Source: JAYTQG01 sp043746815 (GTDB taxonomy: Bacteria; Actinomycetota; Thermoleophilia; Miltoncostaeales; Miltoncostaeaceae). From it: a stretch of DNA of 9,503 nucleotides. Positions 1-5,772 of this stretch are shown in pieces. The stretch spans positions 1 through 9,503 of the forward strand of contig JAYTQG010000128.1 in NCBI GenBank assembly GCA_043746815.1, given 5' to 3'. Position numbers and translations under genes: made by a program. Every line of letters starts with the position of its first letter. Within the stretch, counting starts at the first letter, position 1. The notes beneath the pieces are model-generated. The model did not search any database and had not been told where the DNA came from. It worked only from the letters and a program-made list of their open reading frames with translations.

Positions 1-6
1 ATGAAC

Positions 7-179
7 CCCGCGGGAGAGTTCCGCTACGGGCGGGCGCCGAAGGAGCAAGGGACCCCCCGAATCTCTCAGGCAAACGGACCGCGGGCAGAGGCAACGCTGG
101 AGAGAAGATGGCTGGACCATCTCACCGACGGGGTAAGCGGGCAGTGCCCGTGGAAACTCTCAGGTATCCGGGACAGCGT
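7..179 (+). promoter_or_regulatory. Tandem glycine riboswitch (two aptamers) upstream of gcvP
   Basis: This leader binds glycine through two consecutive aptamers and controls glycine cleavage genes; here gcvP starts directly after it. Aptamer I spans about 7-85. Its P1 stem pairs CCCGCGG (7-13) with CCGCGGG (79-85), it has the GGAGAG strand (13-18) with the CTCTCAGG strand (63-70), and the core GCGCCGAAGGAGCAA lies at 34-48. Aptamer II spans about 94-179. Its P1 pairs ACGCTG (94-99) with CAGCGT (174-179), GGAGAG is at 99-104, CTCTCAGG at 157-164, and the core CACCGACGGGGTAAGC at 123-138. The linker is only about 8 bases. These conserved blocks in this order are characteristic of the family. 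The window begins too close to aptamer I to show the promoter or any leader-linker helix. Whether glycine turns expression on, as is usual before gcv genes, is inferred from the family. Confidence 0.95.
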
Positions 180-211
180 GGGGGATTCAAACCGTCGAAA
201 GGCACCCCCAT
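178..211 (+). promoter_or_regulatory. Candidate riboswitch expression platform with SD and start codon
   Basis: Right after aptamer II, GGGGG (180-184) can pair with CCCCC (205-209). The helix can extend by U179 with A210, the A of the gcvP ATG, and by a G-U pair 178-211. The likely Shine-Dalgarno sequence GAAAGG (197-202) sits in the loop, 7 bases before the ATG. Positions 178-179 are also the last pairs of the aptamer II P1 stem, so ligand binding could compete with pairing of the start codon. This suggests translational control. The base pairs are seen; the mechanism is inferred. Confidence 0.45.
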
Positions 212-3086
212 GGCCCGCCCCACCCTCTCCGCCCTCGAGAACTCCGACGAGTTCCAGGGACGACACCTGGGTCCAGATGCTGCTGATATCGCGGCAATGC
301 TGGGCACCATCGGCGCGGAGAGCCTCCACGAACTGATCGAGCAAACCGTTCCCGAAAGCATTCGCCTGCGGGGCAGGCTCAACTTGCCGTCAGCCCTCAC
401 CGAACGCGATGCACTCACCCGTCTGCGCGGAATCATTGGGCAAAACCGTGTCTCGACCTCATTGATTGGCATGGGGTACCACGACACGATCGTGCCCCCG
501 GTCGTCCAGCGCAACGTGCTGGAAAACCCCGCCTGGTACACGGCGTACACCCCGTACCAGCCCGAGATTTCCCAGGGACGCCTTGAGGTACTCCTCACGT
601 TCCAGACACTGATCGCCGATCTCACGGGCCTCCCACTCGCGAACGCGTCGCTACTCGACGAATCGACGGCGGCCGCCGAGGCCATGACCATGTTGGAGCG
701 CCTCGCCAAACGTGACACGCGCACATTCTTCGTCGACGCGGACTGCCATCCACAGACGATCGCGGTCCTGCAAAACCGCGCGGAGCCGATTGGCATCGAG
801 ATCCAGGTTGGCAACCCGGAGCGCGATTTGGACCCGGCATCCGTTTACGGCGCGCTGCTGCAATACCCAGGATCGAGCGGCCAGGTGCGCGATCTCGCGC
901 CAATCATTGATCGCCTCCACGCCGCTGGCGGCCTCGCCGCGGTTGCCTGCGACCCGCTCGCCCTGATGCTCCTTGCCTCCCCTGGTTCCCTGAGCGCCGA
1001 CGTCGCCATCGGCTCGGCCCAGCGTTTCGGTGTGTCTCTTGGCTTCGGGGGTCCACACGCGGGCTTCATCGCGACGCGCGAGGCATTTGCGCGATCGCTC
1101 CCCGGTCGGCTCGTCGGGGTGTCCCTCGACGCGGCTGGACGGCCTGCCCTTCGCCTCGCCCTCCAAACGCGGGAGCAGCACATCCGCCGTGAGAAGGCCA
1201 CGAGCAATATCTGCACCGCGCAGGTGCTCCTCGCAGAGATGGCGGCCTTCTACGCGATGTGGCACGGCCCTGAAGGGCTGCGACGCATCGCAGGCCGAGT
1301 TCATCGCCTGACCGCCATCCTGAGGAGCGCGCTCCAAAACGGTGGCGTGGATGTCGTCCACGGGCACTTCTTCGACACGCTCACCGTCCGGGTTCCGGAA
1401 CACGCCGATGCGGTTGTCGCTGCCGCGCGCGAGCACGGCATCAACCTCCGGCGCGTCGATCGCGACACACTTGGCATTAGCCTCGACGAGACCAGCACTC
1501 GCGCCGTCGTGGAGCGTGTTACGGCCGCGTTCGGTGTTCCCGCCGACGTCGCAGCCCTCGACACAACGACCGACGACGGGATCCCAGACGACCTCCGTCG
1601 CCGGGACGACATCCTCGCCCACCCCGTGTTCAACCGTTTTCACACCGAGCACGAGATGCTTCGGGAGCTGCGCCGTCTTGCCGACCGGGACCTGGCGCTT
1701 GACCGCACGATGATCCCGCTTGGTTCGTGCACGATGAAACTGAACGCAACCACGGAGATGATCCCGGTGACCTGGCCGGAGGTCGCCAACATCCACCCCT
1801 TCGCTCCGTCGGATGAGACCGTTGGCTACCGCCAGATGATCGGCGAATTGGAAGATGCACTCTGTGAGGTGACCGGCTACGACGCGGTCTCCCTTCAGCC
1901 AAACGCCGGTTCGCAAGGTGAGCTGGCCGGGCTCCTCGCCATCCGCGCCTACCACCGCGCAAACGGCGACGCCGCGCGCGACATCTGCCTCATTCCATCC
2001 TCAGCCCACGGGACGAATGCCGCATCCGCCGCGATGGCGGGTATGGGTGTGGTTGTCGTTGCCTGTGACGACAACGGCAACGTGGACGTTGCAGATCTCC
2101 GCATCAAGGCCGAGGCAACCGGAGACCGGCTCGCGGCGATCATGATCACCTACCCCTCCACACACGGGGTTTTCGAGGAAGCCGTCAGTGAGATCGCTGA
2201 GATCGTCCACACGCACGGCGGGCAGGTCTACGTCGACGGAGCGAACCTGAATGCGCTGGTCGGGCTCTCGCGCCCAGCCGACTTCGGAGCCGACGTCTCG
2301 CACCTGAACCTCCACAAGACGTTTTGCATCCCGCATGGTGGCGGCGGACCGGGCGTCGGCCCGACCGCAGTCAAAGCCCACCTGGCTCCCTACCTTCCGG
2401 GCCATCCCGTCGTCCCCGAGGCGGGCCCTGCCGGTGGCGGAACCGGGCCGATTTCAGGTGCTCCCTGGGGCTCCGCCGGGATCCTCCCGATCTCGTGGAC
2501 GTACATCACGATGATGGGACCGAACGGGCTGACCCGCGCTACCGAGATCGCAATCCTCAATGCGAACTACGTGGCTGCCCGGCTTGGCGAGCACTTCCCT
2601 GTGCTCTACGCGGGGGCTAGTGGGCGCGTCGCCCATGAGTGTCTGCTGGACTTGCGCGGTGTTGCGAAGAACTCGGGCATCTCGAACGAAGATGTGGCGA
2701 AACGTCTGATCGACTACGGCTTCCACGCTCCAACCATGTCGTTTCCCGTTGCGGGAACACTGATGGTGGAGCCGACCGAGTCCGAGTCCAAAGCCGAGTT
2801 GGACCGCTTCTGCGATGCGATGATCGCCATTCGCCGTGAGATCGCCCGCGTCGAGGCTGGCGAATGGAGCGTTGAAGACAGTCCCCTTCGCCACGCGCCC
2901 CATACCGCAGAGGACCTCGCCGCAGACGTGTGGGACCGCGCGTACACCCGCACCGAGGCTGGCTATCCGGACCCTGGACTCCATCGGGCGAAGTACTGGC
3001 CCCCCGTCGGACGCATCGATGGCGTGCACGGCGACCGGAACTTGATCTGCTCGTGCCCGCCGATTGAGGACCTGGCGATCGTCTGA
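210..3086 (+). CDS. gcvP: Glycine dehydrogenase (decarboxylating), glycine cleavage P-protein
   Basis: Pyridoxal-phosphate enzyme of the cytoplasmic glycine cleavage system. It decarboxylates glycine and passes the aminomethyl group to the lipoyl arm of the H-protein. The product has 958 residues, the usual length of the single-chain P-protein rather than the split PA/PB form. The N-terminal half begins with the family's F-x-x-R-H-L-G-P pattern. In the C-terminal half are the GSCTMKLN block (Cys507) and the PLP-lysine block HLNLHKTF with Lys703, followed by a glycine-rich HGGGGPGVGP stretch. The ATG at 210 is chosen because it has an SD-like GAAAGG 7 bases upstream and gives the normal N-terminus. 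An earlier in-frame ATG at 108 lies inside the riboswitch and would add 34 unrelated residues. gcvT, gcvH and lpd are not in the window, so gcvP may be a separate riboswitch-controlled unit. Confidence 0.97.
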   Translation: MARPTLSALENSDEFQGRHLGPDAADIAAMLGTIGAESLHELIEQTVPESIRLRGRLNLPSALTERDALTRLRGIIGQNRVSTSLIGMGYHDTIVPPVVQRNVLENPAWYTAYTPYQPEISQGRLEVLLTFQTLIADLTGLPLANASLLDESTAAAEAMTMLERLAKRDTRTFFVDADCHPQTIAVLQNRAEPIGIEIQVGNPERDLDPASVYGALLQYPGSSGQVRDLAPIIDRLHAAGGLAAVACDPLALMLLASPGSLSADVAIGSAQRFGVSLGFGGPHAGFIATREAFARSLPGRLVGVSLDAAGRPALRLALQTREQHIRREKATSNICTAQVLLAEMAAFYAMWHGPEGLRRIAGRVHRLTAILRSALQNGGVDVVHGHFFDTLTVRVPEHADAVVAAAREHGINLRRVDRDTLGISLDETSTRAVVERVTAAFGVPADVAALDTTTDDGIPDDLRRRDDILAHPVFNRFHTEHEMLRELRRLADRDLALDRTMIPLGSCTMKLNATTEMIPVTWPEVANIHPFAPSDETVGYRQMIGELEDALCEVTGYDAVSLQPNAGSQGELAGLLAIRAYHRANGDAARDICLIPSSAHGTNAASAAMAGMGVVVVACDDNGNVDVADLRIKAEATGDRLAAIMITYPSTHGVFEEAVSEIAEIVHTHGGQVYVDGANLNALVGLSRPADFGADVSHLNLHKTFCIPHGGGGPGVGPTAVKAHLAPYLPGHPVVPEAGPAGGGTGPISGAPWGSAGILPISWTYITMMGPNGLTRATEIAILNANYVAARLGEHFPVLYAGASGRVAHECLLDLRGVAKNSGISNEDVAKRLIDYGFHAPTMSFPVAGTLMVEPTESESKAELDRFCDAMIAIRREIARVEAGEWSVEDSPLRHAPHTAEDLAADVWDRAYTRTEAGYPDPGLHRAKYWPPVGRIDGVHGDRNLICSCPPIEDLAIV

Positions 3087-3114
3087 ACGCGGTCGCATTC
3101 TTCGGTGACTCTTC

Positions 3115-3133
3115 ACTAATCCTTCGGATTGGC
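3115..3133 (+). terminator. Weak hairpin after gcvP, possible terminator
   Basis: About 30 bases after the gcvP stop, CTAATCC (3116-3122) can pair with GGATTGG (3126-3132) around a three-base loop, with one G-U pair. No T-run follows. It is the only obvious stem between gcvP and the next gene, but it is weak and may not act as a terminator. Nothing else was recognised in the 111-base gap 3087-3197. Confidence 0.2.
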
Positions 3134-3183
3134 TGTCAGGGTCCCTCGTAGTCGGCGAGACCCCTGCTGTTCCCCCCTGACCT

Positions 3184-3188
3184 GGAGG
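3184..3188 (+). promoter_or_regulatory. Ribosome binding site GGAGG for the repeat protein
   Basis: GGAGG ends 9 bases before the ATG at 3198. It decides this start over the in-frame position 3129, which would add 23 residues ahead of an obvious signal segment. Confidence 0.75.
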
Positions 3189-3197
3189 TACCTCGAA

Positions 3198-3674
3198 ATG
3201 GCAAAGCTTCTCTACGCGATGGCCGCAGCCGCTGCGATCGGTGCAAGTGCCGTCGGCGGAATGGCAATCGCCGCCTCGAGCAGCTCCACCCCTGCCGCGA
3301 CTGCTCCGTCTGGCCAGTACTCTGGGACCACGCGCGGTTGGAATACCGACCCAGCGCACGAGGCCAACGAGAGTGCTGAGCGCAAGGCCGAAGAGGCCGC
3401 AAACCCGAACGGTCCCGGTGGCGGCGAGCATCACGGTTGGAACAACGACCCGGCCCACGAGGCCAACGAAAGTGCTGAGCGAAAAGCCGAAGAGGCAGCG
3501 AACCCGAACGGTCCCGACGGCCGTGAGCATCACAGTTGGAACAACGACCCAGCGCACGAGGCCAACGAGAGTGCTGAGCGCAAGGCCGAAGAGGCCGCCG
3601 GTGGAAGCGGAGATGACCGCGACGCGCCGAAGGTGACCCCGAGCACGACGACCGCGTCGCCGTCGGGCAACTGA
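3198..3674 (+). CDS. Exported protein with 33-residue DPAHEANESAERKAEEAA tandem repeats
   Basis: Product of 158 residues, function not recognised. Residues 1 to about 27 form a hydrophobic Ala/Gly-rich segment after MAK, which looks like a signal peptide (possible cleavage near AIA-AS) or membrane anchor. A Ser/Thr/Ala/Pro linker follows. From residue 47 come three copies of a repeat with consensus [GS]-W-N-x-D-P-A-H-E-A-N-E-S-A-E-R-K-A-E-E-A-A. Two are complete with an N-P-N-G-P spacer ending E-H-H; the third lacks the spacer. The tail is low complexity (Asp/Thr/Ser/Pro). The charged, Ala/Glu-rich core is probably helical. DPAHE-E-S-type repeats occur, to my knowledge, in other actinobacterial exported proteins of unknown role; this is recollection, not a search. 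His, Glu and Asp density would allow metal binding, but that is speculation. It is transcribed toward the convergent guaB-like gene with no gap between stop codons. Confidence 0.8.
   Translation: MAKLLYAMAAAAAIGASAVGGMAIAASSSSTPAATAPSGQYSGTTRGWNTDPAHEANESAERKAEEAANPNGPGGGEHHGWNNDPAHEANESAERKAEEAANPNGPDGREHHSWNNDPAHEANESAERKAEEAAGGSGDDRDAPKVTPSTTTASPSGN
3336..3599 (+). repeat. Three in-frame tandem repeats of 99 bp (last one partial)
   Basis: Copy 1 is 3336-3434, copy 2 is 3435-3533, and copy 3 is 3534 to about 3599, ending after the conserved core. Copies 1 and 3 are nearly identical in the 18-codon core DPAHEANESAERKAEEAA. Copy 2 differs from copy 1 at seven core codons, all silent. The repeat is an exact multiple of three, so copy number could change without frameshift. 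Confidence 0.95.
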
Positions 3675-5120
3675 CTACATCGTTACATCGTGCGGCCGAC
3701 TCTCGACGAGTCCGGCCGGAGTGATCCGAACAAACTGCGCCCGCTCTTTCATCTCCATGATCGAGCGGGCGTTTGTGTAGCTCATCCCGGAGCGCAGGCC
3801 ACCGACGAGGTCCGAGACTACCCCGGCGGCATCCCCGCGCAGCTGAACAACCGCCTCGACACCCTCGGGAACCGGCGAGAAGTCGATGTCATCGGCGGGG
3901 GCATCAGGGGTGTCGATTGAGCGCCTGCTCTCGGCGGCACCGGCCGATGCCATCCCGCGGAAGACCTTCACGCGCGAGCCATTTCGGCTGACAACCCGTC
4001 CAGGGCTCTCCGTCGTCCCGGCGAGCAGGTTCCCGACCATCACGGTGTCGGCACCAACCCCAATGGCCTTCGCGAGGTCGCCGCCATACCGAATACCGCC
4101 GTCGGCGATCAGCGGGACGCCAGCCGCGTTGCAGACCTCAGCGCAGGCAATCACGGCTGAGAGCTGCGGCACCCCGACCCCAGCGACAAGGCGGGTCGTA
4201 CACGCCGAACCGGGTCCGACACCCACCTTGACGCCGTCGGCGCCGGCCGCGATGAGGTCCCGGGCGCCGGCTGCGGTCGCGACGTTGCCCGCCACGATGT
4301 CAAGCCCGGGGGCAGCGTCACGTACCTGCCCGATCGCATCAAGCGCCTGGTCCATGTGACCGTGAGCGATATCCAGGACGAGCGCGTCGGCTCCGGCTTC
4401 GGCCAGCGCAGCGGCCCGTTCGAGGTGGTCGCCACGGACACCAATTGCGGCGGCGACAGCGAGCCGGCCGCGGTCATCCTTGGTGGCGTTCGGACGCTCG
4501 GACCGTTGGATCAGATCCCGCAGCGTGATGAGCCCCGCAAGACGCCCATCGGCGCCCAGAAGCGGCAGCTTTTCAACGCGCGCGTCTCGCATGCGGAGCG
4601 CCGCGTCATCACTCGAGATCCCCACGGGGGCGGTGACGAGGCGCTCTGCCGGGGTCATCACCTCCCGGACTGAGCGGGAGGGGTCGTCCTGAAGTCGCGT
4701 GTCGCGCGCGGTCACGATGCCGACCGGGCGGCCATCACCCCCAACAACCACGAGGCCGCTGACTGACCGCAGTCGCATCTCTGCGATGGCTTCCCCAACT
4801 GTGAGGGTAACCGGAACGGTGAAGGGATCCTCGATCACCAACGCCTCCGCGCGCTTGACGCGGGCCACCGCGCGTACCTGCTCGGCGACCGTCAAGAAGC
4901 GGTGAATGACCCCAATGCCGCCCACGCGCGCAATCGCGATGGCCATGTCGGCCTCGGTAACCGTGTCCATATTGGCCGACACAATCGGGACGGCAAGTTG
5001 CACGTTTCGCGTGAATTGGCAGGACGTATCGATGTCCCGTCGCGAGGCGATGTCGGAGCGCTGGGGGACGAGCAGGACGTCGTCATAGGACAGGGCGAGG
5101 GGAAACCGGAGGTCGTTCAC
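3675..5120 (-). CDS. guaB: IMP dehydrogenase-family protein (guaB-like) with two CBS domains and atypical flap
   Basis: IMP dehydrogenase oxidises IMP to XMP with NAD in cytoplasmic guanine nucleotide synthesis. The product has 481 residues from a GTG start at 5120, the only start that gives the normal N-terminus (DLRFPLALSYDDVLLVP). Seen in order: the barrel start with SANMDTVTE (48-56); two CBS domains, roughly 93-205, inserted in the barrel; the D-x-AHGH segment (D250); the catalytic loop GVGPGSACTTR with Cys307; the IMP-binding ADGGIR (D340); and the C-terminal GGLRSGMSYT and AQFVRITPAGLVES blocks. Odd points: the mobile flap between GMASAGA (389-395) and VPEG (417-420) contains no Arg-Tyr pair, VPYRG is replaced by VVQLRG, and the protein ends at HDVTM without the usual further ten or so residues (TKEAPNY type). 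The family is certain. Whether it makes XMP or acts as a GMP reductase or regulator is open. No clear SD precedes the GTG. Confidence 0.85.
   Translation of the reverse strand: MNDLRFPLALSYDDVLLVPQRSDIASRRDIDTSCQFTRNVQLAVPIVSANMDTVTEADMAIAIARVGGIGVIHRFLTVAEQVRAVARVKRAEALVIEDPFTVPVTLTVGEAIAEMRLRSVSGLVVVGGDGRPVGIVTARDTRLQDDPSRSVREVMTPAERLVTAPVGISSDDAALRMRDARVEKLPLLGADGRLAGLITLRDLIQRSERPNATKDDRGRLAVAAAIGVRGDHLERAAALAEAGADALVLDIAHGHMDQALDAIGQVRDAAPGLDIVAGNVATAAGARDLIAAGADGVKVGVGPGSACTTRLVAGVGVPQLSAVIACAEVCNAAGVPLIADGGIRYGGDLAKAIGVGADTVMVGNLLAGTTESPGRVVSRNGSRVKVFRGMASAGAAESRRSIDTPDAPADDIDFSPVPEGVEAVVQLRGDAAGVVSDLVGGLRSGMSYTNARSIMEMKERAQFVRITPAGLVESRPHDVTM
3693..3718. terminator. Strong hairpin at the convergent gene ends, candidate terminator
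   Basis: CGGCCGACTC (3693-3702) pairs with GAGTC-C-GGCCG (3708-3718): ten base pairs, one bulged C (3713) and a five-base loop. It starts 18 bases after the stop of the rightward repeat gene and could end its transcript. There is no T-run, as is common for putative actinobacterial terminators. On the minus strand it lies inside the last codons of the guaB-like gene, so it would not be a clean terminator for that gene. Pairing is seen; the function is inferred. Confidence 0.4.
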
Positions 5121-5153
5121 GCTGGCGAGGATATCCCGCGACGGAGTGAAACG

Positions 5154-5187
5154 CCGGGGACCCCGGGTATCGCCCCGGAAGCCCCGG
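5154..5187. repeat. Cluster of CCCCGG motifs in the gap between lipoprotein and guaB-like gene
   Basis: CCCCGG occurs at 5161, 5173 and 5182, and the complementary CCGGGG at 5154-5159. The latter can pair with any of the three copies, most simply with 5173-5178 across a 13-base loop. This 80-base gap lies between two genes read leftwards, so the fold could be in their shared transcript. No T-run follows; a regulatory role is unproven. Confidence 0.3.
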
Positions 5188-5200
5188 TCACCCACCGCGC

Positions 5201-5656
5201 CTAGATGCAGGTCAGCGCAGCGGCCTGAACCTTCTTGATGACGGAGGAATCCTGTGCGATCAGCTCGCTGACTTTCGCCGTGTTCGCAGCCGCCTTCGCG
5301 ATGCACGGAATCTTGGCTTTCGGGATGCTCGCCTGACTGCCGAGTGCTTTGGTGAATACGGCGACAAGGCTTGACTTTGAGATGCAGCCATCGATGGCAC
5401 CAAACGCGATCTTCTGCTCTGCGGGCGTCAGATCGGTGATCTTGTCCTTCCCGAGGGCATCGGAGCTGAGGCCGTCGATCAGCTTGCTCGAGAGGCAGTC
5501 GGCCTCGGACTTGGGAAGATCCACTCCACCGTCCTTGAATCCTTTGATGATCTTCGCGGCCCCCTCGGATTTACTCGGTGTGCTGCTGCCGCAGCCAGCA
5601 AGGCCGACGACGGCGATTGACACGGAGAGGCACAGGGCGCAATGGATGCGATTCAT
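5201..5656 (-). CDS. Small predicted lipoprotein with four conserved-looking cysteines
   Basis: Product of 151 residues, function not recognised. A short N-terminus with hydrophobic core ends in the lipobox L-A-G-C, so Cys22 should be lipidated and the protein anchored on the outer face of the membrane. The mature part has exactly four further cysteines (54, 91, 118, 150), enough for two disulfides. It looks alpha-helical, with two similar stretches: a D-C-L/D-G-C pattern near 53-54 and 90-91, and P-C-I/T-C-I near 117-119 and 149-151. This could be an internal duplication of a small helical cysteine domain. It is read in the same direction as the guaB-like gene, which starts 80 bases after its stop; co-transcription is possible but no functional link is evident. 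The start ATG gives a textbook lipoprotein signal, though no strong SD is visible. Confidence 0.78.
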   Translation of the reverse strand: MNRIHCALCLSVSIAVVGLAGCGSSTPSKSEGAAKIIKGFKDGGVDLPKSEADCLSSKLIDGLSSDALGKDKITDLTPAEQKIAFGAIDGCISKSSLVAVFTKALGSQASIPKAKIPCIAKAAANTAKVSELIAQDSSVIKKVQAAALTCI

Positions 5657-5671
5657 CGCGGAGCTTTCGGT

Positions 5672-5707
5672 CAGTTGGGCGCCAGTTGGATGGCTGAAGA
5701 CTCAGCC
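5672..5707. promoter_or_regulatory. Divergent intergenic region: CAGTTGG direct repeat and small inverted repeat
   Basis: CAGTTGG occurs at 5672-5678 and 5683-5689, 11 bases apart or about one helical turn. Next to it GGCTGA (5692-5697) and TCAGCC (5702-5707) form a perfect inverted repeat around AGAC. The elements lie 16-51 bases upstream of the lipoprotein start on the minus strand. They may be an operator for the leftward lipoprotein promoter or a leader hairpin; this is inference from position. Confidence 0.35.
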
Positions 5708-5747
5708 TAGTTCACTCCGGTCGCGATGCCCAACACGCCGGTTGCGC

Positions 5748-5771
5748 GCCTGACGCCTGGTAGCGTCAGGC
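5748..5771. promoter_or_regulatory. Nine-base inverted repeat overlapping the likely -10 box of the selenoprotein gene
   Basis: GCCTGACGC (5748-5756) and GCGTCAGGC (5763-5771) are perfect arms around CTGGTA, ending one base before the ATG at 5773. No usable SD precedes that ATG. TAGCGT (5761-5766) fits the actinobacterial TANNNT -10 consensus and would place the transcription start at about the A of the ATG, giving a leaderless mRNA. The palindrome would then be an operator covering the promoter. If transcription starts further upstream it would be an RNA hairpin against the start codon. No good -35 box is visible. Confidence 0.45.
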
Positions 5772-5772
5772 T

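Noticed and set aside
108..209. N-terminal extension of gcvP from the ATG at 108
   Set aside because: It overlaps aptamer II of the glycine riboswitch, the added 34 residues look unlike any P-protein, and the ATG at 210 has a suitable SD.
651..1955. Long open frame on the minus strand inside gcvP (434 codons)
   Set aside because: It is antisense to a confidently identified gene, with no family-like motifs; long antisense frames are expected in GC-rich DNA.
2454..3557. Minus-strand open frame spanning the gcvP end and the repeat gene, with its own repeats
   Set aside because: Its apparent repeats are the antisense of the tandem repeats in the exported protein; no start signal or recognisable domain.
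3336..3599. CRISPR-like array
   Set aside because: The repeats are contiguous, in frame, 99 bases long and code for a conserved peptide; there are no unique spacers.
5121..5306. N-terminal extension of the guaB-like protein up to 5306
   Set aside because: It would overlap the lipoprotein gene on the same strand and adds residues absent from IMP dehydrogenases; the GTG at 5120 gives the standard start.
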